Of a stretch of 64,000 nt of DNA, positions 35,421-47,010 are shown one piece after another. Each line of letters starts with the position of its first letter. The first letter of the stretch is position 1. The position numbers were made by a program, and so were the translations under genes. This DNA is from Rattus norvegicus (taxonomy: Eukaryota > Chordata > Mammalia > Rodentia > Muridae), in the NCBI RefSeq assembly GCF_036323735.1, contig NC_086026.1, positions 71,611,039-71,675,038 of the forward strand, given 5' to 3'. Below the pieces are notes generated by a model. The model ran no database searches. It was not told where the DNA came from and worked only from the letters and a program-made list of their open reading frames with translations.

Positions 35421-35764
35421 AAAAAGATTTGTAAATCTTTAATGCGTATGTATGCGAGGGAGGAAATTGTGAGGATGACCCTCATTACAGACCCAGGCTA
35501 GGGTGCCTCAGAATGACCCCAGTAATCACCCACTTTCCGAGGAAGCGACATGCGGATGCTTGGAAGAACTCCCAACACTAGCCTTGAGTGTGCCATTCAT
35601 ACAGAAAACCCAGATGCTCTGCAAATGGATTCAAAACTGTAATCAGTTCTTTAAAACTGGCTACTGACACAGAGCAAGCAGTCTGTGAACTACTAAGTAG
35701 AAGCAGATCAGAAACACTGAGGAGGCCAGCTCTTCACAACTTAATGAGAGAAAAAAAAACTACA

Positions 35765-35944
35765 AACTCATGAAGCAAATTTTTATTTTAAAATTGTTAG
35801 GATTTTAGTGCATATGAAAATATTTTATGACATGACACATAAGGATGTTAGCACATGGAAATATAGTAGAAAATATTTTAGGCAACTTTTGAAATCACTA
35901 TGCTTATTTTCCTGTGAACAAGCCCTTTGCTTAAATGAGTTTGG
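35765..35944 (-). other. Spesp1: Spesp1 3' UTR (estimated end)
   Basis: This is the interval from the stop codon to the expected cleavage zone 15-25 nt beyond the AATAAA at 35787-35782. It is AT-rich and carries no obvious SINE. The exact cleavage position is inferred, not seen. Confidence 0.65.
35782..35787 (-). terminator. Spesp1: Polyadenylation signal AATAAA of Spesp1
   Basis: A TTTATT on the plus strand reads AATAAA on the minus strand, about 160 nt past the Spesp1 stop. It is the first canonical hexamer downstream of the stop. Confidence 0.75.
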
Positions 35945-37110
35945 TCATGGGACATTAAGAATATTGAGGATTTTCATATTATTGCTTAACAGCTTCCTAA
36001 TGAGGCTCTGCATTTCTACCTGATCTACACATAATATTTTTTTCAACACAGCAATCACAACGGTAGCCTTTTCTCTCAGCTCTGATGGCACATGGTTAAT
36101 AGTGAAATAATCGGACAACTTGGATCTGGAATTGTATAGCATATTGATAATCACTTCCATGTCATCGTCTGGGTCGCTGGTGTGTCCGTCTAGGAAGACG
36201 TTAGATCCGTACATCTGTTGCAACTTGTGCTCAGCGGCTGCGGCCAAGGCCAGGCTCCGTTTCAGATGCTCCCTGGAGGCCTTGATGAACTCCTTGTACG
36301 CGGGACTGCTGTGGTCACTAAGAAGCCCCTGATGAATCTGTGAATTAATATTGGAAATTTTTCTCAAAATATTCTCATGTCTTGTACTCAGTGAGTGATG
36401 TCCAGGTAAGTCTTCAACATTCAGGATTTCCGACTGGCCCGAGAGCTGGGGCACATCCTCGGACTCTGTGGAGACATCCAAGTTGTTGATGGTCTTTACT
36501 GTTACAGTGTTAGGTGTTCCCTGGGTGTTAGTTGTCTGGGTGATCACGGTTGACATCCGTGAAGTCCCCGTTCGCACCTTATTTTGTGCTGTGCTGGTCT
36601 CTACCTCTTCCTCGGACTCTGCCGTTTGCCGGGTTTCAGTCTCCGGCGCCGACTCAGACTCTGGCTCCGGCTCAGGCTCAGTTGCCAGCCGCCTCGACTC
36701 CTCTTCTGTTTCCAGTTCTGGTTCCGGTTCCGGCTCTTTTTCAATATAAGGTTCTTCCGTGTGTAAAACAATAGAAACATTGTTTGGCTGGATGGACCAG
36801 AATGCTTTACTATGGGTTCTTCTCTTCTCTGACTCCATCGTGAAGCCGCTACTAGGGAAAGTTGTCTTTTCCACCATGGACGTCAGCATAACTTCGGTCT
36901 CAGGGGTGGTGACTTCTTGAGCGGAGACTAACCCAGGGGTGAGTAACATCTCAGATGACAATGACCTCGCCTCTGCACCATCCACAGTTCTTGAAGACCT
37001 AAACTTTCTCCCAAAGCCCTGCTCCTTGGTGGGAACACTCATTATGAGGTTCTGTAAAATTTGTACATAATGATTCAAGTTCTGCTCTTCATCAGGCAAC
37101 ACAGTGGCGG
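35945..37110 (-). CDS. Spesp1: Sperm equatorial segment protein 1, coding exon 2 (main exon)
   Basis: This exon encodes residues 22 (split codon) to 409 of SPESP1, a glycoprotein of the acrosomal equatorial segment involved in sperm-egg membrane interaction (family knowledge). Family hallmarks are visible: a PDEEQNLNHY block just after the signal peptide, an FWSIQPNNVSIVLHTEEPYI block at about residues 125-144 with one N-glycosylation sequon at Asn132, a Glu/Pro-rich acidic stretch at about 141-193, the STESEDVPQLSG block at about 235-246, and an alpha-helical C-terminal half with HLKRSLALAAAAEHKL. The stop is TGA at 35945-35947. The open frame continues upstream to 37138 only by reading intron. 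The acceptor is a pyrimidine tract ending in AAG at 37111-37113, so the exon starts at 37110 with two bases that complete exon 1's last codon. At 409 residues it is longer than human SPESP1 (350 by memory), mainly in the acidic region and C-terminus. Identity is very secure; the exact acceptor is secure because phase and homology agree. Confidence 0.96.
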
Positions 37111-37399
37111 CTTGAGGGGGAAAAAAATCAAAACACACAGTAAGTAATGGTTATTACATATGGCACAATGACAGAATCTGCTCACCAGTTCACTTTCTAT
37201 GCCAGCTCTGAAGTACAGAAATCAAGTTCAGTTTCCCTAACACTAGGCCAGCGTTCTCTGAAAATGCAGTCGGAGTTGCACCTGGGTGCCCTTTTCTACA
37301 TCACTGTTTGTTTTCCATATAATTTATGATTCAGTAGCCAACTTATTCAACCAAAATTATTCTTCCACTAATTTATTCCTTTATTCATTTTACATCCAG

Positions 37400-38010
37400 A
37401 TCACTGTCCCCCTCCTCCCCACTCCCCCCTCACACAGTCCCTCCCCCCTGCCCCTCCCGTTCTCCTCTGAGAGGATGGAGCCCCCCTCCCCGCCCCACTC
37501 TGTATCTCCCCACCCTGACACAGCAAGTCTCTTCAGAGCTAGGTGAATCCTCTCCCACTGAGGCCAGACAAGGCTGCGCAGTTAGGGAAACCCGATCCAC
37601 AAACAGGCACCAGCTTTAGAAACAGTCCCGGCTCCAGTTGTTTGGGACCCACATGAAGACTGAGCTGCACATCTGCTACATCTGTGCGGGGGCCTAGGTT
37701 CAGCCCATGTGTGCTGTTTGGTTGGTGGTTCAATCTCTGAGAGCCCCAAGGGTCCAGGTTAGTTGACTCTGTTGGTCTGCCTGTGGAGTCTCTATCCCCT
37801 CCCCCAACTCTTGCATAAGTCTCCTCGAGCTCCCGCCCAATGTTTGGCTGTGGGTCTCTATTTCAGTCAATTGCTAGGTGGAGCCTCTCCGAGTTATGCT
37901 AGGTTCCTGTCTGCAAACATAACAGAATATCATCAATGGTGTCAGGGATTGGTGCTTGCTGATGGAATGGGTAAACCACAATTCTTGATCCTGTTATCTA
38001 ATCCTGCAGG
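37400..38010 (-). mobile_element. L1 3' end, sense with Spesp1 transcription
   Basis: The minus strand reads CCACAGCCAAACATTGGGCG and CAGATGTGCAGCTCAGTCTT followed by the G-rich 3' UTR. It lies about 300 bp inside the intron from exon 2. Confidence 0.8.
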
Positions 38011-38275
38011 GTGCTACAGGAGACTCACTGGCTCACCAGAGTCAATTGTTAAATTTTTAGGAGCCAGATGTTTAGATAGATACAATTAAATTACCTAAAT
38101 TTGCAATTGTATCAGAACATGGATTCCAAACTCCTCACTTCCTACTTACCCTGATTTGCTATAGTTGTGCTCTTTTGATTATTTACAGCTAATAGATCTG
38201 TTAAATGTGAATGTGGTGCGCTGGCTTTGATGAACACCAATTATTAAACACAATGAATCATTAAAAGCTGTGCAT

Positions 38276-38560
38276 GCGTGCGTGCGTGCGTGCCTCTGTG
38301 TGTGTGTGTGTGTGCGTGTGTGTATGTAGGCCAGGGGTTGACACCACGCGTCTCCCTCAATTGCTCTTCACCATATTTCTTGAGACAGGTTTTCTCTGAA
38401 TGGAACCTCAGGAGTCCTCCTGTCTTTACCTCCCCAGCTCAGGGACTTTAGGTGACATCACTGCACTGGCCTTTCGTTTTGACACAGGCGCTCCGAGTTA
38501 AACTCAGGTCCACATTCACATGGCAACCACTTTACCAACTGAGCCTCAGCCCCAGCCCTG
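38276..38560 (-). mobile_element. B4/RSINE-type SINE with TGCG/TG repeat
   Basis: Headed by TGCG and TG tracts (38274-38330); AACTGAGCCTCAGCCCCAGC at the end. Confidence 0.55.
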
Positions 38561-38834
38561 TTTTGAAAGTTTAAAGGAATTTCTTTTTCTCCTTTATTGA
38601 TTTTTTTTAATTAACAAAAACGAACAACCTCCCCCACCAAAAAAAAAATGTATTTGTGTATACCCACTCTATAATGTGCATGGCTCTGAGCCTAGAGTTT
38701 TCAGGTCTGGAAAACTGAGTCAAACAACGCAGTCCGTGCAGGTTACCTGACACTGCCATTCTGGTCTCTGCTCTTCCACTTTCCGGGGTGTGACTTAGAA
38801 TCTTCCTTGATATTTTCTTCAACAGAAGATACTC

Positions 38835-39250
38835 AGCTGGAAGGATCAAGTACACCACAAGAAGACCTACCTAGTCCGTGGGGGCTCACGGAGATGGAAC
38901 CATCAACCAAGGAGCATGCAGGGACTGGACCTATGCCCCTTACACATTTGCGGTAGATGTGCAGCTTGGTCCTCATGTGGTCCCCTAACAATTAGAGCAA
39001 TGACTGTTTCTGACTCTCTTCCCTGCCACTGGATCCCCTTCTCCTACCTGGACTGCCTGGCTAGGCCTCAGCTAGAGAGGATGTGTCTAGTCCTTCTAGG
39101 ACTGAACGTTCCAGAGTGGGGTGGTACCTCAGAGAAGGGGAGGGGTAACGACAGAGGGATTTGTAAGGGAGAGACTGGGAGGAGAGGAGGGAGGGGAGGC
39201 TGCAGTCAGGATGCAAAGTGAATACAAATAAATAAATTATTAAGAAAAGC
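38835..39250 (+). mobile_element. L1 3' end, antisense to Spesp1
   Basis: AGATGTGCAGCTTGGTCCTC and a G-rich region ending in AAATAAATAAATTATTAAG match the same 3' UTR as 37400-38010 in the opposite orientation. Confidence 0.75.
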
Positions 39251-39319
39251 AAACAAAACCCGAAAGATACTATGTCTGTTCTTTTATCTCACATAAAACA
39301 AATGTAATAAGAAAGTGTG

Positions 39320-39620
39320 GGTGGGCGGCCACAGAGCTGTCTCAAAAGCTGTCTTTGCCAAGGGCCAGAGTTTGATCCTCAGAAGCCCCCTCCCCGCCCC
39401 CCACACACAAAAGGCCTGACATAGACATAAACCTTGTCATTCTAGTGCTGGGGACAGGCAGATTCCTGGGGTTTCCCGGCCAGGCAGCCGAGCCTTCTTA
39501 GAGAGTCCCTGACCTCTGAAAGATCCTATCTCAAGACTACATGTTAAATGGTGCTCAAGGAACAACAGCAGAGATTGTCCTCTGGCCTCCAGGACCACAG
39601 TTTACACATACACAGGAGAC
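39320..39620 (+). mobile_element. B4/RSINE-type SINE
   Basis: GGGCCAGAGTTTGATCCTCA and TTGTCCTCTGGCCTCCAGGA. Confidence 0.5.
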
Positions 39621-40934
39621 TGCTGCCCAAATGTTTCTGATTCTTTCATTTATTTTTCTGTTCATTTGATTCGTTTGATATTCAAATAGTGCTCCCTCTC
39701 TGTTGCCTTTAATTTGTTGAAAAAAATAGTTTTCTTAGCTGTGTTTTTATTGAGTATGCATGCATGCCTGTGTGAATGTACGAACTATAGGACCTGAGCC
39801 TTCTCCCTCGCCACTGAGTTTACTATTAGAAATGACTGTCCTGTTCCCCTGTTCCTCTGCATCGTTGCACATCAGTGATTCATACTAGACTCTTTACTGT
39901 ACAATTATAAGAGGTCTAATTTGCTTCTAAATAAAGTAAGCATAGGGATTTGGGGGGCAGGGAGGTTAGGGGAGAAAGGATGTGAGTTGAGACGTCAGTG
40001 GTCCCAGATGAATCAAAGGGTCTATTACAGAGGGAGCTTGTATGCCACCATTTCTATTTGTGTGTGTACTTCATTTCTTCTATAAAAAGTTGTTTCTAAG
40101 ATTTTTGAGAAATTTTCTGTCCTAGGCAACTAGAAGCAAACAGTTGGGCTAACCACGGCCAATCCAGAGTGTGCAGTCAACAGAGGCATAATGGCTTTGC
40201 AGAGAGAAGGCACTGACTGCCTCAGAATTAGTCTAAAACCCACTTGATCTTCAGTGAATTAGCTTGTCTCTTCAGACGAGCAAATGGAACACCCAGGTAG
40301 CTATTAAATAAGTCAGGATGCCAAAGGGCAGGAGAAGGAGGTGCTCACTAGATGTGATTTCTAAAAACATCTCACACACTCATTATCCTCCTCTGCGGTT
40401 ACTCTGGAAACACCAAAAAGCCTGTTTGTGGCTGCCTAGCAACAGAGGCACCCTACCTCCTACCTCGCTTTTCTTCCGTGTAAATGCACCCTTGGGTCCC
40501 TGGATCATTCTATTCTTGAATCCATCCCCACCTCACATGCTTCCTACCTCTTGTTTTTGCCTTTCTAACACATCCCTGCATTTCAGACTCCTAGTACCAC
40601 TAATCCGGACCAGCCTTGCAAGTCATTTGAACCCTGTAAAAATGTTTGCAGGTCAGATAGCAAAATGACAGTCTCCAGTATCCTTACATAAACCCCACCA
40701 TGGTGAAATCCTGTTTCTCTCACTTCTACAGGAAGTTCTTAAAAAGCAAATAAACTTCTAATTCTTACAAAGAGCAGGCCGACCTCCTAGAAGCTGAGTC
40801 ACTTACAACACCTTGACCATTTCCTGTGGTCTACCCCCAAAACAATATAGCTGCCATTTAGACACTTGGATAACTAAGCAAACAGCATGTCCCAGACCAT
40901 GGCTAAGGTTAAGAAGCGCCCAGTATTGTGGAGA
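39621..40934. other. Spesp1 intron, no exon or clear repeat seen
   Basis: AT-rich unique sequence; a 116-codon plus ORF (40318-40668) has no recognisable features. Confidence 0.5.
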
Positions 40935-41278
40935 TCAATCAGTAGGCAAAGAAACTGCTTGCTTCACAAGCGTCACCTGAGCTCAGATCGCCAGCACCCA
41001 TGTAAGCCAATCAGGTGGCATTCTCTCAGCACTGGGGAGGGAGGGCCAGGAGGTCCTGCCTGAGGTTTGCTGCCCAGCTAAGCAAATCAGTGAACTCTGG
41101 GTTGAGTGAGAGATGCTGCTTCAAAGAAAGAAGGTGAAGTAAAATAGAAGAAGACACCTGATGGCAACCTCTGGCCTTCATATGCTTGCCCACTCGTACA
41201 CTGCAAACCCATACACACATGTGAGCGCACACGCCCATGTGCATATATGGACATGCACGGGCACACAAGAATCCCCTG
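40935..41278 (+). mobile_element. B4/RSINE-type SINE
   Basis: GAGCTCAGATCGCCAGCACC and AACCTCTGGCCTTCATATGC with a CA/TG-rich end; it abuts the LTR at 41280. Confidence 0.6.
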
Positions 41279-41279
41279 C

Positions 41280-41612
41280 TGTGATGGTTTGCATGTGCTT
41301 GGCCCAGGGAGTGGCACTATTAGAAGGTGTGGCCTTGTTGGAGGAGGTGTGTCACTGTGGGGGTGGGCTTTGAGACCCTCCTTCTGGCTGCCTAAGGATG
41401 CTCACTCTGTTCCTGGAGTCCTTTAGGTGAAGATGTATAACTCTCAGCTCCTCCTGCACCAGGCCTGCCTGGATGCTGCCATGCTCCCGCCTTGATGATA
41501 ATGGATGAACCTCTGAACCTGTAAGCCAGCCCCAATTAAATGTTGTCCTTTATAAAACTTACATTGGTCATGGTGTCTGTTCACAGCAATAAGACCCTGA
41601 CTAAGACACTTG
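41280..41612 (+). mobile_element. Solo LTR, same family, plus sense, in the Spesp1 intron
   Basis: It starts TGTGATGG and ends CTAAGACA with an AATTAAA near the 3' end. It reads antisense to Spesp1. Confidence 0.7.
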
Positions 41613-41918
41613 CAGTGTGAGGTGTCAGGACACTGTTTCCAGGGCCTCTGCTAGAAAGCTTGGGGTTCTGCTGCAATCTCAGCTCTGAGGATGTCAGCTG
41701 AGCTTGAGCTTTCTACGATTTTAAAAACAGAGCAGGGAGAACTGATTGCATGATAGAGACGGTAGCAAGTGATTCAACTGTGGGGGTGAAAATCCCTGCC
41801 AGGCCTCAGGGTGCACTGGGAGGCAGGAATCAGGAAGACTGCCGTCTCTCCCTTTCACCAAGCCTTTGGCATGTGCAGGCACCGTATGAGTGGCATTTTG
41901 ATAAAGGAGAAAAAGAAG

Positions 41919-42070
41919 CCAGGCATGGTGGCACAAGCCTTTAATCCCAGCATTCAGGGGGCAGAGGCAAGCGAAGCTCTTCAAGTTCAAGGCCAACCTG
42001 TTCCAGAGTGAGTTCCAGGACAGCCAGGGCTACAAGAGAAACCTTATCTTGAAAGGCATTTTAAAAAGAA
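41919..42070 (+). mobile_element. B1 SINE, complete
   Basis: GCCAGGCATGGTGGCACAAG through GTGAGTTCCAGGACAGCCAG. Confidence 0.9.
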
Positions 42071-43139
42071 AGGAAAAGAAGACACTTGGAAAGGGTGAGT
42101 GACGTGCTGTGACTGTGACAGCAGCTCACAGATGGGATGCGAACACAGGCTGCCTCACTTCAAACCTGCACAGCGTTCTCAGAACGATTTGCCACAAAGG
42201 TGCTGGCAAAGAGGTGAGGGCATACGATGAAACAATCACAGGCGAATGAGTAGTAAGTAAAATACCACGAAATGCACACTTCCTCCCGTTTAACTGGACC
42301 AAAATAGTTAAAGATACATGTGCAATTCAGATAAGTAAATACAACAAATTTTTGCTCTGCTGTTAAATGGTTCTCTTTTGAAAATAAGAGCTATGTAGAG
42401 ATGTGGAGGAGGATCTACACATAGTGTCCTGTTTCCACAAGGTCTAACTGGAGACTGCTTTACAGCATACTTACACAGGAAGCTACAGAAAGGTAACGGG
42501 AAGTTCATTACCTTTGAGTTAATCCTGAGCAAAATCAGAACATAGGTCTTTCTATATAAACCCAGTCTCATAAGTCATATGGACTTAGAAGTTCCAGCCA
42601 TTCAGCTTTCTGTATTATAGAGTTGAAATAGTCACATACAGTAAAATATCACGCTTAAAAGTAGTCTGGGCTATGCATACGCCATGCTGGCAATTGAACC
42701 TGGAGCCTCCTGCACTCTGCCGCTGTGCTGTACCCTCAGCCTCCTATGGTTTCTGATTGAGTGCTGGTTACTCAAGGATGTTAACTATAGATTCATGGAG
42801 CAGTCAAAACCCTTGTGATTGTGTGTGTCTCTTACGAGTTAAAATGTCATGTGTAGTGACTCTTTTGCATTATAGTTAGACATGACCGCATAGGTATAGT
42901 AACCAAAAAAAAAAAAAATCATTTGTAAGAATTAAATTAATTTAATTAAATTTCATGGGGGTAACATGATCAAAATCTATTACATATATGTTGTAATTGT
43001 TACAATGGAATTCATTATCTGTATGATTAATATGTACTGAAGTGTATAATAATTTTACATTTTAAATAGGTATTATTATTTCTACTTCAGTTACTAAAGC
43101 TAATTGGTGACAATTTATAAGTCAAGAGTTGTGTTTTCA
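42071..43139. other. Spesp1 intron, AT-rich unique sequence
   Basis: Only a small B4-like fragment near 42667-42740 was noted. Confidence 0.5.
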
Positions 43140-43205
43140 GGGGTTGGGGATTTAGCTCACTACCTCCACTTCCCAAGTGCTGGGATCACAGGTGTGGGAC
43201 ACCAG
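43140..43205. mobile_element. ID 5' fragment joined to a reverse B1/B4 fragment
   Basis: GGGGTTGGGGATTTAGCTCA is the first 20 or so bases of an ID, then the text switches to CTTCCCAAGTGCTGGGATCA, a reverse B1-type end. There is no A tail between them. Confidence 0.6.
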
Positions 43206-43550
43206 TCAAACTTAACTTTTAAGAAAGCTGTTGTCTTTGTGTATGCTCTATTTGTATGTCGATTATGTGACTTTTGTCACAGAATACAGAGCTGAGAAAC
43301 AAGTACATTCAATTCGCTCAGATTCTAGAATTTTGCACATCAGCTGAAATAACTCTTTTTGAGTACTGCATTGGAAAAAATAGCAGAAAGTATGGGACTT
43401 CACTTGAAATGCAGTGCAGAGTGAATGCTACCACAGAAATCAGCTAAATGAAACATAAGAGCATCATACAATGACAAAGACCCATAGATTTCTCCACTAC
43501 AATGGTCTGTCAAAGCTTTGTGGTTCTTTTTTTTAAGATTTTGTTTGTTT

Positions 43551-43740
43551 GGGGGCTGGAGAGATGGCTCACTGGTTAAGAGCACTGACTGCTCTTCCAA
43601 AGGTCCTGAGTTCAACTCTCAGCAACCACATGGTGGCTCACGACCATCTGTAATGAGATCTGATGCCCTCTTCTGGTGTGTCTGAAGACAGCGACAGTGT
43701 CATATACATAATAAAAATAAAGCAAATCTTTTTTTAAAAA
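43551..43740 (+). mobile_element. B2 SINE inserted in a reverse B1
   Basis: Complete B2 with perfect 16-bp duplication AAGATTTTGTTTGTTT at 43535-43550 and 43741-43756. Confidence 0.96.
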
Positions 43741-43756
43741 AAGATTTTGTTTGTTT

Positions 43757-43862
43757 AAAGCAGGGCCTCTTTACATATCCCTGGCTGGCCTGGAACTCAC
43801 AGAGATCCTCCTGCCTCTGCCTCCCAAGTGATGAGACCATAGGTGGACACTACCGTAACTTC
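43757..43862 (-). mobile_element. B1 SINE, host of the B2 at 43551
   Basis: CTGGCTGGCCTGGAACTCAC and CTCTGCCTCCCAAGTGATG are reverse B1. Confidence 0.75.
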
Positions 43863-44329
43863 TGACTTTTTTATAGTCTTTAACTGTATTTTTAACATTT
43901 ACCTACAAATGTTAAAAAGAAAAAACTGTAAGTGTAGCACCAAACATCTGTTCCTGTAAAACAAAGCACACTGAAGACCTATTAAAACAGACAGGCCACA
44001 TGAAGCAAATCCTAAAAAATATAAGTTTGTTTATAGTCTAAGTTCCTTGATGTTTTCCAAGTTTCTGCACAGATAAAATTCTATTCATCTATGGATGGAT
44101 ATTTGGTACCCCTGAGGATCACTTAGAACTTAGCAATCTCTCTTCTTTCTAATAACTAAGACCTTCACACAGCCTGGAAAACAATATGGCCAGAACACGG
44201 TAAATGAATTGCTGATGTGTCCAGACACAGCGAAAGGGTGAAGACAGACCATCCTGTAACTCCCTTGGTGCCCTAAAGGTGTTGACAAAATTCTCTTGGT
44301 GCCCTACTTGGTTGGTCCTTTTTTGAAAT

Positions 44330-44516
44330 AGTTTTTGTTATGTGTCTGTGTTGGGTATGTGCACACGCATGCAGTGCTTGGCAGAGGCCAGAAGAGGGCG
44401 TCGGATCCCCTGGAACCAGAGTTACCGGAGGTACCATCGTGAGTGGTAGGAACCCAACTCCAGTCCTCTGAAAGCTCAAGATGCTCTCCTAACCTTGGTG
44501 GCAACCTCTCCAGCCC
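44330..44516 (-). mobile_element. B3 SINE
   Basis: AGGCCAGAAGAGGGCGTCGG and GCAACCTCTCCAGCCCC in reverse. Confidence 0.8.
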
Positions 44517-44817
44517 CTACTTAGCTATCGTTTACTTATAAAGTACATTGTCTTTTGGAGAAAAGAGCATGTATCTGGATCCCTGCTTCTGTGAAGATAA
44601 TGGGTACCATTCTACTTCTCGTTGCCATTAGGTGCAGGTTAAAACCCTGTGCATCCTACCTAAAACATACCTGAAAAGAAGGCAGCCAACCGAGGACTTC
44701 AAGAGAGGAAAACAGTAGTCCCTGGGCTACTTTTTCCTACTCAGGACCTACCAAGGGAGAAGAAGAATCTGGAAACCCAGAAACTCAAATATGTACAGAT
44801 ATTTTTTTAAGGATGAG

Positions 44818-45010
44818 GTGCCTGGAAAGCTAGCTTAGCAGTTCCGAGTACCTGCTGCTCTTGTAGAAGCCCCAGGTTCTGTTCACAGCACCTACATGGC
44901 GGCTCACGACCTGACTCCAGATCCAGAGGATCCGGTTGCCTCTCTGGCCCCCTTGGGCTGTACGTAAATTCAGACAAACACTCTTACACATAAAATTAAA
45001 AACAAATCTT
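44818..45010 (+). mobile_element. B3 SINE
   Basis: GCCTGGAAAGCTAGCTTAGC start with an AAAATTAAAAACAAATCTT tail. Confidence 0.7.
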
Positions 45011-45026
45011 CTCAATAGGAGGGGCA

Positions 45027-45330
45027 GAGCTGCAGAGGTAGGTCAGCCAGTGATGTTTGCCAAGCATGCATGAAGCCCTGGGCTCAACCCCCAGCATGCA
45101 TTAAAAATGGGGCACGCAGGGTTGGTGATTTAGCTCAGTGGTAGAGCGCTTGCCTAGGAAGCGTAAGGCCCTGGGTTCGGTCCCCAGCTCTGAAAAAAAG
45201 AACAAAAAAAAAAAAATGGGGCACGCCAGCGCACGCCTGTCCTCCCAGCACTTCCGGGACACAGGCAGGATCACAGCCCATCTGAGGCCAGCCTGGGCTA
45301 CACGGGACCTTATCTCAACAACAGCAGCAG
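45027..45330 (+). mobile_element. B4 SINE split by an ID
   Basis: Left half CTGGGCTCAACCCCCAGCAT and right half AGGCCAGCCTGGGCTACACG lie on either side of the ID at 45118-45211. Confidence 0.85.
45118..45211 (+). mobile_element. ID SINE inserted in a B4
   Basis: Perfect 15-bp target duplication AAAAATGGGGCACGC at 45103-45117 and 45212-45226, which lies inside the B4 at 45027-45330. Confidence 0.97.
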
Positions 45331-45514
45331 GAAGCAAGCGTGAAACAAAAACGGAAGATATAAAAAAAACCCACAAAGACATTTAGAATCTACAAATACA
45401 GTAGAAATAAACTCATTGGTTAGACTCGAGAGCAAACTGGAGGGGCCAGGGGTTAACTCTGATGAGCAGCAAGTGAGACAATCTGGACAATAAGAAAAAA
45501 ACAGGAAAAAGTGC

Positions 45515-46027
45515 CCAGAGTCTCCTGTTGCTCCTGTAGAAGACCAGGTTAGGTTCCCAGAGCCCACACGGTGGTTCACAGCCATCCACAACACTAACCA
45601 ATGCCCTCTTCTGACCTGCGTAGGTACCATGGAATGCACATGGTATACACATATGCAACACACACACACACACACACACACCACACACACCACACAAACA
45701 CACACACATACACATACACACACACCACTACACACCACACAAACATATATACATACACACACATACACACACACCACACACACCACACAAGCACACACAC
45801 ATACACATACACACACACCACTACACACCACACAAACATATATACATACACACATATACACACACACCACACACACCACACAAACACACACACACAACAC
45901 ACACACTACACAACACACAAACACACACACATACATACACACACCACACAAACACACATACATACACACACATACCACACACACACCACACAAACACACA
46001 CACACACACCACTACACACCACACAAA

Positions 46028-46067
<40 letters not shown>

Positions 46068-46075
46068 GCAAGAGA
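45515..46075 (+). mobile_element. B3 SINE with very long CA-rich tail
   Basis: AATGCCCTCTTCTGACCTGC precedes a 410-bp tract (45655-46068) of CACA broken by CCAC, CATA and AAAC variants. ORFs of more than 200 codons here on both strands are artefacts. Confidence 0.7.
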
Positions 46076-46281
46076 AACTGAATGGCAAGTTCAATTCTAA
46101 TCTGAAGTCGTGAGGTCGGAAGGAAATATTACATATTGCTGGAGTGCCAGCAAAAGAGGGGGAGGGGACAGCCAACCCAGAATCCCCCATCCCAGGAGAG
46201 GACTTCTCGGGGAGGAAAAGAAAACCAAGGAGAAAACAAGAGAAATGGTCAGAAAGCCTTACCCTAATGGCTCAATGTAGT

Positions 46282-46434
46282 TCCCCAGGACTGGCTCGAT
46301 GGCTCAGTCGGGAAAGGTGCCTGGCAACCTGAATTTGAAGCTGAGAATCATCCATGTAAGGGTAGAAGGAGAGAAATGACTTCGTAAGGTTGTCTTCTGG
46401 CCTCCACACATGGGCCGTGGCATGCAGGTTCATA

Positions 46435-46474
<40 letters not shown>
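46282..46474 (+). mobile_element. B3 SINE ending in (CA)n
   Basis: GACTGGCTCGATGGCTCAGT start, GTTGTCTTCTGGCCTCCACA, then (CA)n 46434-46474. Confidence 0.75.
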
Positions 46475-46476
<2 letters not shown>

Positions 46477-46773
46477 CTTAAACTATACAAAAAACTATAA
46501 AAAGCAGTAAGCCAAGTGGAATTTAAAAGTATCCTCCAATGTATCTGTCTGTGTGCTCAAATATGTTTTAAACATTAAGGCTTTAAAGCCAAACCATGTT
46601 GCTAATTTCAACACATGGTTTGATATAAATGCCGGCTGAGTTTGAGGTTGTAGTAAAATATCATATATAACCCTGGGAAGCATGGTAGCTCAGTATAAGA
46701 AAAAGATGAATTTTAAAACTCACACAAACATGAAAATGTTGAATATATCTGACATTTGTACCTTGAGGATTCA

Positions 46774-47010
46774 TGGACGTGGGGAGATGACTTGGCAAGT
46801 AGAACTGAGGATCTGAGTTCTAATCCCCAGACCCCGAATAAAGCCCTACTTCACAGTGTTCCTACCACAAAGTCCCTCTTTCAAAGGAGTGAAAGGTGAA
46901 GGGAGCTGAGATTATCTACTGACTTCCACACACATACACACCCCAGTACCTATGCACGCACACGCACACACACACACATGCGCACACAGACAGGCACACA
47001 CATACACACA
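46774..47010 (+). mobile_element. B3/RSINE SINE with CA-rich tail
   Basis: GATCTGAGTTCTAATCCCCA and a CA-rich end. Confidence 0.5.

Noticed and set aside
36468..36749. Plus-strand ORFs inside Spesp1 exon 2
   Set aside because: Shadows of the Glu/Pro-coding repeats on the opposite strand.
45310..46113. Long ORFs on both strands (up to 231 codons)
   Set aside because: They are readings of CA/TG repeats (Cys-Val or Thr-His runs) at the tail of a B3; low-complexity artefacts.
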